A stretch of 9,476 bases of DNA from Lysobacteraceae bacterium. Lineage in GTDB: Bacteria > Pseudomonadota > Gammaproteobacteria > Xanthomonadales > Rhodanobacteraceae. The stretch is from contig JAGWZT010000053.1 in the NCBI GenBank assembly GCA_018971925.1, forward strand, positions 1-9,476. Direction: 5' to 3'. A model generated the notes under the pieces. It made no database searches, was not told where the DNA came from, and saw only the letters and a program-made list of their open reading frames with translations. Below are positions 6,261 through 9,476 of this stretch, piece after piece. The number at the start of each line of letters is the position of its first letter. The first letter of the stretch is position 1. The position numbers were made by a program, and so were the translations under genes.

Positions 6261-6284
6261 ACCCGCGTGGAAGCGGGTCATTTT
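6261..6284 (+). terminator. Hairpin plus T-run in the rpsU leader (possible attenuator)
   Basis: ACCCGC (6261-6266) pairs with GCGGGT (6273-6278) around GTGGAA, followed by CATTTTA (6279-6285). It is a 6-bp stem with a short T-run, so a weak terminator at best. It begins within a few nt of the predicted transcript start and ends before the Shine-Dalgarno at 6292-6295. It could tune rpsU expression or simply protect the 5' end. Confidence 0.4.
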
Positions 6285-6307
6285 AGCAAGTGGAGCGTCC
6301 ATGCCCA
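6280..6307 (-). promoter_or_regulatory. Candidate promoter for the tsaD operon
   Basis: On the minus strand TGGGCA (6302-6307, 4 of 6) and TAAAAT (6280-6285, 5 of 6) are 16 nt apart. Transcription would start near 6273, about 38 nt before the preferred tsaD ATG. It would face the rpsU promoter, so the two leaders would overlap by about 15 nt. The -35 match and spacing are poor. Confidence 0.3.
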
Positions 6308-6516
6308 GCGTCAAAGTCCGCGAGAACGAGCCGTTCGAAATCGCCCTGCGCCGCTTCAAGCGTACCTGCGAAAAGGCCGGCGTACTCGCCGAAACGCGCA
6401 AGCGCGAGTTTTACGAAAAGCCGACCCAGGAACGCAAGCGCAAGCGCGCCGCGGCAGTCAAGCGCCACCTGCGTCGCGTCTCGCGCGAAGTCACGCGCCG
6501 CAAGCGCCTGTACTGA
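6301..6516 (+). CDS. rpsU: Small ribosomal subunit protein bS21
   Basis: A 71-residue protein of exactly the usual length, matching bS21 from end to end. It starts MPSVKVRENEPFEIALRRFK, continues with KRTCEKAGVLAETRKREFYEKPTQ, and ends in a strongly basic tail rich in Arg and Lys that contacts 16S rRNA. bS21 binds the 30S platform and helps translation initiation. The ATG is preceded by TGGAG (6291-6295) with 5-nt spacing. It is transcribed away from tsaD from a strong promoter and is followed by a terminator-like stem, so most transcripts may be monocistronic with some read-through into yqeY. In many relatives rpsU heads an operon with dnaG and rpoD; dnaG does not follow here. Confidence 0.98.
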   Translation: MPSVKVRENEPFEIALRRFKRTCEKAGVLAETRKREFYEKPTQERKRKRAAAVKRHLRRVSREVTRRKRLY

Positions 6517-6539
6517 GCAACGCGTCCGTGCACATTGCG

Positions 6540-6589
6540 ACGGCCGGCCCCGCCCCGCGGCGCCGGCCGTTTCGCGTTTCTGCGTTTTT
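6540..6589 (+). terminator. Intrinsic-terminator-like stem between rpsU and yqeY
   Basis: ACGGCCGGC (6540-6548) pairs with GCCGGCCGT (6562-6570) in a 9-bp GC-rich stem with a 13-nt loop. It is followed by T-rich sequence, TTT at 6570-6572, TTT at 6577-6579 and TTTTT at 6585-6589. The stem is strong but the Ts are interrupted, so it probably stops only part of rpsU transcription; the rest would feed yqeY, whose Shine-Dalgarno starts at 6595. Confidence 0.65.
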
Positions 6590-6604
6590 GAATCGGAGAG
6601 TCCC

Positions 6605-7054
6605 ATGAGCGACCTCAAGGCCCGCATCACCGAAGACATGAAGACCGCGATGAAGGGCGGCGACAAGCCGCGCCTCGGCGTGATCCGCCTGATCCTGGCC
6701 GCGCTGAAGCAGCGCGAAGTGGATGAGCGCATCGTGCTGGACGACACCCAGGTGCTGCATACGCTGGAAAAAATGCTGAAGCAGCGCCGAGATTCGATCA
6801 CGCAATACGAAGCCGCGCAGCGCGAGGATCTCGCCGCGCAGGAACGCTACGAAATCGGCGTGATCGAAACCTATCTGCCGAAGCAGCTCGGCGATGCCGA
6901 ACTCGGCGCGCTGATCGCGCAATGCATCGGCGATGCGGGCGCGACTTCGACGCGCGACATGGGCAAGGTGATGGCGCTGTTGAGGGAACGCGCGGCCGGC
7001 CGCGCCGACATGGGCGCGCTGTCGCAACGGGTCAAGGCGAAGCTGGCGGGGTGA
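6605..7054 (+). CDS. GatB/YqeY domain-containing protein
   Basis: A 149-residue YqeY-family protein of normal length. It starts with MSDLKARITEDMKTAMKGGD, then RLGVIRLILAALKQREVD (23-40), the family's helical N-terminal signature. YEIGVIETYLPKQL (82-95) marks the hinge to the small C-terminal helical domain, which carries DMGKVMALLRER (118-129) and GRADMGALSQRVKAKL (132-147). The C-terminal domain is shared with GatB/GatE amidotransferase subunits, where it contacts tRNA. The role of stand-alone YqeY is not established, so a tRNA-related job is inference. The ATG is preceded by GGAGAG (6595-6600). The open frame continues upstream through rpsU, but that part is an out-of-phase shadow. It follows rpsU by 88 bp and converges on the DUF481 gene. 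Confidence 0.93.
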   Translation: MSDLKARITEDMKTAMKGGDKPRLGVIRLILAALKQREVDERIVLDDTQVLHTLEKMLKQRRDSITQYEAAQREDLAAQERYEIGVIETYLPKQLGDAELGALIAQCIGDAGATSTRDMGKVMALLRERAAGRADMGALSQRVKAKLAG

Positions 7055-7144
7055 AGCGCGGCATCCTTCCGCCGCTACGCGGCGACTCCCTTTCCGTGGA
7101 AGGGAGTGAAAGCGTTAAGCTCTTCCCGAATCCAGGCTTTCGAA
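7055..7144. repeat. REP-like palindromic element at the second convergent gene end
   Basis: Two adjacent hairpins fill the gap. CGCCGC (7070-7075) pairs with GCGGCG (7079-7084) around TAC, and ACTCCCTT (7085-7092) pairs with AAGGGAGT (7100-7107) around a 7-nt loop. No T-run follows on either strand. The segment 7069-7090 matches 4266-4287 of the other element at 18 of 22 positions in the same orientation. It lies between converging genes, so it may serve as a bidirectional transcript end. Confidence 0.65.
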
Positions 7145-7987
7145 CTACTTCGAACCGCCGAAGTTGTACACCAGGTTGGTGGTGAACAGGCTGTCCATGT
7201 GCCTGGTGCCGGGCACGATGTTGGAGTTGTAGCGGTTCTCGTAGGCCACCTTCAACGCCAGCGTCTTGGTCATCGCGACCGCCACGCCGATGTCGTTCTG
7301 GTAATACTTGTTCTGGCTGCCGACTTCGGCCAGGAGGGTTTCCTGCAGGCTGGCGCTGTCGGTCAACGCGAGTTTGTAGTTGACCAGCGCGCGGCCGATC
7401 GCCTCGTTCTGCTTGGGCGGAACGACGGTGCTGACCAGTGGCGGCGTCACGGTGGTGTCCACCACGGTATAGGTCTGCGGCTGGTAGCGCTTGTAACCGG
7501 GGCCGGCCTCGACCGACAACTCGCTGCGCGCGTCTTTCAGCAGGATGTAGCCGAAACCGACCGATGCGACTTCCTGCCACCGGTTGGGCGCGAAGTCGTC
7601 GTGGTCGTAACGCGCGGCACCGATCAGGTACGCGCGCGGATTGAACTTGTAGCCCACCGAGCCGCCCACGTCGTAGTGGTTGGCGGTGGTCTCGTAGCTG
7701 TTGGTTTCACCGACCGTGACGCCACCCTGCACGACCGGCACCTTGACGTTGCTCTTGGCGCGGTTGGCATCGAGGAAGAACGCGTCCTTCCAGGTATCGT
7801 CTTCATACGCGAGCTTCAGCTTGGCGTCGACGTTGAGGGACTTGGTATTGCCGGTGGCGTTGGCCAGGCCGAATTCGCCGCTGCCGCTCCAACCGGAATC
7901 CGAACCGGCGGGGGTGTCGGCCAGGGCGAAAACCGGCAGGCACAGGGCGGAAACCGCCGCGAGCGCGGCGATGCGTGACAGTTTCAT
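7145..7987 (-). CDS. DUF481 (YdiY-like) outer-membrane beta-barrel protein
   Basis: A 280-residue protein starting with a clear Sec signal peptide: MKLSR, a hydrophobic stretch to residue 22, and a likely cut after ALA (21-23) before Asp24. The mature part has alternating polar/hydrophobic strands typical of a barrel. It carries DUF481 features: WSGSGEFGLANATGNTKS (33-50), GYKFNPRAYLIGAARYDHDDF (112-132), SVEAGPGYKRY (158-168), NYKLALTDS (203-211) and the terminal strand TTNLVYNF (269-276). The family occurs in outer membranes of proteobacteria and its function is unknown; some members respond to salt or acid stress. The ATG at 7987 was chosen over one 12 codons upstream because it follows AAGGAA with 6-nt spacing and gives a normal signal peptide. 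A strong intrinsic terminator stands upstream at 8013-8041. The last residues, GGSK, follow the final aromatic, which is unusual for a barrel. Confidence 0.88.
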   Translation of the reverse strand: MKLSRIAALAAVSALCLPVFALADTPAGSDSGWSGSGEFGLANATGNTKSLNVDAKLKLAYEDDTWKDAFFLDANRAKSNVKVPVVQGGVTVGETNSYETTANHYDVGGSVGYKFNPRAYLIGAARYDHDDFAPNRWQEVASVGFGYILLKDARSELSVEAGPGYKRYQPQTYTVVDTTVTPPLVSTVVPPKQNEAIGRALVNYKLALTDSASLQETLLAEVGSQNKYYQNDIGVAVAMTKTLALKVAYENRYNSNIVPGTRHMDSLFTTNLVYNFGGSK

Positions 7988-8012
7988 CTGCAATTCCTTG
8001 ATTCGTACGGAG

Positions 8013-8041
8013 AAAAAGTGCAAGGCTGAAGGCCATGCACT
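8013..8041 (-). terminator. Intrinsic terminator between dmsC-like and DUF481 genes
   Basis: On the minus strand AGTGCA-T-GGC (8041-8032) pairs with GCC-T-TGCACT (8026-8017) around a 5-nt loop, with one T-T mismatch. It is followed directly by a run of Ts (8017-8013). This is the cleanest intrinsic terminator in the window. It can end the DmsB/DmsC transcript, but it lies only 25 nt before the DUF481 start. Confidence 0.75.
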
Positions 8042-8089
8042 GAATGATCGTTAAATTTGTGTGACGACGTGGGGCCGACGACCGGACTT

Positions 8090-9028
8090 TCAAGCCAGCG
8101 GCGCGGGGAAGAACGCCGCCACGGCGTGGCGCGCCTCGGCAAAAAACAGCCAGCGCTCGACGAACAGGCCGGCGACGCACGCGATGGCGGCCGGCAGCGC
8201 AACCCACGCGATCCCGGTTGCAAGCGCGATCACGATGCCCAGCACCGGCAGCACCGCAAACAGCACCAGCGCGATCCGCCGCAGACGTGCCGAATGCTTG
8301 CGCGCCAGCACGAAGGCCATTTCACGGGTGAGGTAACTTTCCTCGGTGACCGGTCCTTCGAAGGCACGTACGTCGCCGAGCATCTCAAGGCCCGTCGCGT
8401 GGCCCGCGGTGTTGGCCGGCTGCGCGTCGATGCGACGCCAGTAGTCGGTCTTGATCACGGCGGCGATGACCGCGAGCGCCATCAGCGCCAAAGGGAAGGC
8501 CAGCCCGATGACGGCGTATGGCGACAGTGCCAGCCACGTCCATAACCACAATCCGCCGGACAGAAGCGCAAACGCAAAGTACAGCGGCAGCACCTGCCGC
8601 GTCCGCCATGCACGGATGGTTTTCAGCGAACGGTAGATGTTGGCAGTGCACCACAACGTCACCAGCGCACACAGCGCGAGCAACGCGCCGGCAATGCGCA
8701 CGCCATCGCTGGTGCGGCCGGTCGATGCCAGCCACGCCAGCACCAACATCGGCAAATAAGTCGCGAGTGACGCGATGCCTTCGCGCGACAGCCACGACGA
8801 GCGCCACTGGCTGAGTGCGCGCCACGCGCGTTCGGGGCGGCCGAGGTGCAGGGTCGAGGCCAGCAATCCGGCCGTGACCAGCACGAAGCCGAACGCCAAC
8901 GGCACCAGGACGCCGTTGCCCGCGATCGGATACGCGCCAACGCACAACGCGGCACCCAGCAGGCACCACAGTCCGTAGCCCGTGCCGCTCATCACCGTGA
9001 AGAAAATCACCGAGAGCGCGGGCTTCAT
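8090..9028 (-). CDS. DmsC-family membrane anchor subunit (DMSO reductase-type complex)
   Basis: A 312-residue integral membrane protein with eight predicted helices at about 7-32, 38-60, 84-104, 109-132, 147-168, 171-193, 252-272 and 274-296. HLGRPERAWRALSQWRSSW (61-79) and SREG (81-84), after the second helix, are the DmsC signature. ERWLFFAEARH (291-301) matches the family C-terminus. Family members anchor the molybdopterin and iron-sulfur subunits to the cytoplasmic membrane and oxidise quinol. The ATG overlaps the TGA of the upstream iron-sulfur subunit gene by 4 nt (9025-9028), so the two are translationally coupled; no good Shine-Dalgarno is seen. The loop between helices 6 and 7 (194-251) is long and charged. 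Which substrate the complex reduces cannot be told, because the catalytic subunit is outside the window. Confidence 0.87.
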   Translation of the reverse strand: MKPALSVIFFTVMSGTGYGLWCLLGAALCVGAYPIAGNGVLVPLAFGFVLVTAGLLASTLHLGRPERAWRALSQWRSSWLSREGIASLATYLPMLVLAWLASTGRTSDGVRIAGALLALCALVTLWCTANIYRSLKTIRAWRTRQVLPLYFAFALLSGGLWLWTWLALSPYAVIGLAFPLALMALAVIAAVIKTDYWRRIDAQPANTAGHATGLEMLGDVRAFEGPVTEESYLTREMAFVLARKHSARLRRIALVLFAVLPVLGIVIALATGIAWVALPAAIACVAGLFVERWLFFAEARHAVAAFFPAPLA

Positions 9029-9476
9029 CGCGACAGGGCCTTGTCCAGCCAGCGCAGCAGCGGCGGCAGTTGCGAGGTGTCGAGGGCTTCTTCGGCGGCT
9101 TGCACCGACGTCGCGGAATTCGATCCGTCGCGGCGCGCGCGCGGCGGCAGGTAACGATTCACCGGCTGATAGCCGAACTCCGGCATCAGCGCGAAGCCCC
9201 CGCGTTCCGCGACCACTCTCGACACGTCCGAATCAGGATCGCCCAGATCACCGAACATCCGCGCGCGGGTCGGGCACGCCAGTACGCAGGCCGGCTGGCG
9301 GTCGCGCTCGTCCAGCGTTTCGTTGTAGATGCGGTCCACGCACAGCGTGCACTTCTGCATCGTGCCGCGTTTGGAATCCTTGCGGCCCGCGTCCGACGTG
9401 GAAACTTTCGCATGCGGCAGCGCAATCTCTCGCGCACCGTAAGGACACGCCCACGCGCACAATTGGCAACCGATGC
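9025..9476 (-). CDS. DmsB-type 4Fe-4S electron-transfer subunit, N-terminus missing
   Basis: The C-terminal 149 residues of a ferredoxin-like subunit that carries electrons from the membrane anchor to a molybdopterin enzyme. The frame runs off the right edge without a start. At the edge IGCQLCAWACPYGA gives most of a CxxCxxCxxxCP cluster motif, its first Cys lying just outside. Next comes KCTLCVDRI, then ACVLACPTRARMFGDLGDP, the fourth cluster motif, in the order typical of DmsB/PhsB/NrfC proteins. A polar linker with a Gln/Ala/Glu-rich stretch leads to the end, LPPLLRWLDKALSR. Earlier clusters should lie beyond the edge. The TGA overlaps the ATG of the DmsC-like gene. The homolog could belong to a DMSO, thiosulfate, polysulfide or other reductase. 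Confidence 0.9.
   Translation of the reverse strand, partial: IGCQLCAWACPYGAREIALPHAKVSTSDAGRKDSKRGTMQKCTLCVDRIYNETLDERDRQPACVLACPTRARMFGDLGDPDSDVSRVVAERGGFALMPEFGYQPVNRYLPPRARRDGSNSATSVQAAEEALDTSQLPPLLRWLDKALSR

Noticed and set aside
6290..6604. N-terminal extension of the yqeY frame across rpsU
   Set aside because: It overlaps rpsU out of phase; YqeY is full length from the ATG at 6605, which has its own Shine-Dalgarno.
7070..7107. The paired hairpins after yqeY as a standard intrinsic terminator
   Set aside because: Neither strand has a T-run after the stems; the similarity to the element at 4258-4324 fits a repeat better.
7106..7978. Plus-strand open frame of about 290 codons
   Set aside because: Antisense to the DUF481 gene, which has a signal peptide, a Shine-Dalgarno and family motifs; the antisense frame has none.
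8041..8060. FNR-like site upstream of the DUF481 gene
   Set aside because: Only about 6 of 10 defined positions match TTGAT-N4-ATCAA around TTAACGATCATTCA on the minus strand, too weak to call even beside an anaerobic-type reductase.

Overview
The window is GC-rich, densely packed and mostly core chromosome. It contains twelve protein-coding genes that are complete or nearly so, plus a possible start of a thirteenth at the left edge. Gene content (MidA-type methyltransferase, pteridine reductase, folK/folB, tsaD diverging from rpsU-yqeY, DUF481 barrel) and codon use suggest a gammaproteobacterium of the Xanthomonadales, perhaps Rhodanobacteraceae. That placement is inference; no rRNA or other taxonomic marker is present. 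I saw no tRNA, rRNA, CRISPR array, insertion sequence, transposase or phage gene.

Layout. (1) 1-1307, minus strand: a four-helix SMR/EamA-like membrane protein, then an alpha/beta hydrolase, then the possible first codons of another gene whose ATG overlaps the hydrolase stop. (2) 1458-3451: a MidA/NDUFAF7-type methyltransferase (minus) diverges from a PTR1-type pteridine reductase (plus) across 62 bp holding a short inverted repeat. (3) 3540-4211, plus: an EcsC-like protein, followed by a structured palindromic intergenic repeat. (4) 4327-6234, minus: the very tight operon tsaD-folB-folK, with 2 nt and 1 nt between genes. (5) 6222-7054, plus: rpsU and a YqeY-like gene, with a perfect TATAAT rpsU promoter lying across the 5' end of tsaD. 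A second palindromic repeat follows. (6) 7145-9476, minus: the end of a DmsB-type iron-sulfur subunit (cut by the window), its DmsC-type membrane anchor, a clear intrinsic terminator, and a DUF481 outer-membrane barrel protein.

Function. Three genes (pteridine reductase, folB, folK) act in pterin/folate metabolism and lie within 2.5 kb, interrupted by the EcsC-like gene. tsaD, rpsU and yqeY are translation-related. The DmsB/DmsC pair is the electron-transfer and quinol-oxidising part of a molybdopterin oxidoreductase; its catalytic subunit would lie beyond the right edge, so the substrate is unknown.

I did not find an obviously new system. The best leads are regulatory and architectural: two related palindromic elements at the two convergent gene ends, a terminator-like hairpin in the short rpsU leader, a terminator so close to the DUF481 gene that any promoter must lie upstream of it, and the absence of dnaG after rpsU-yqeY.
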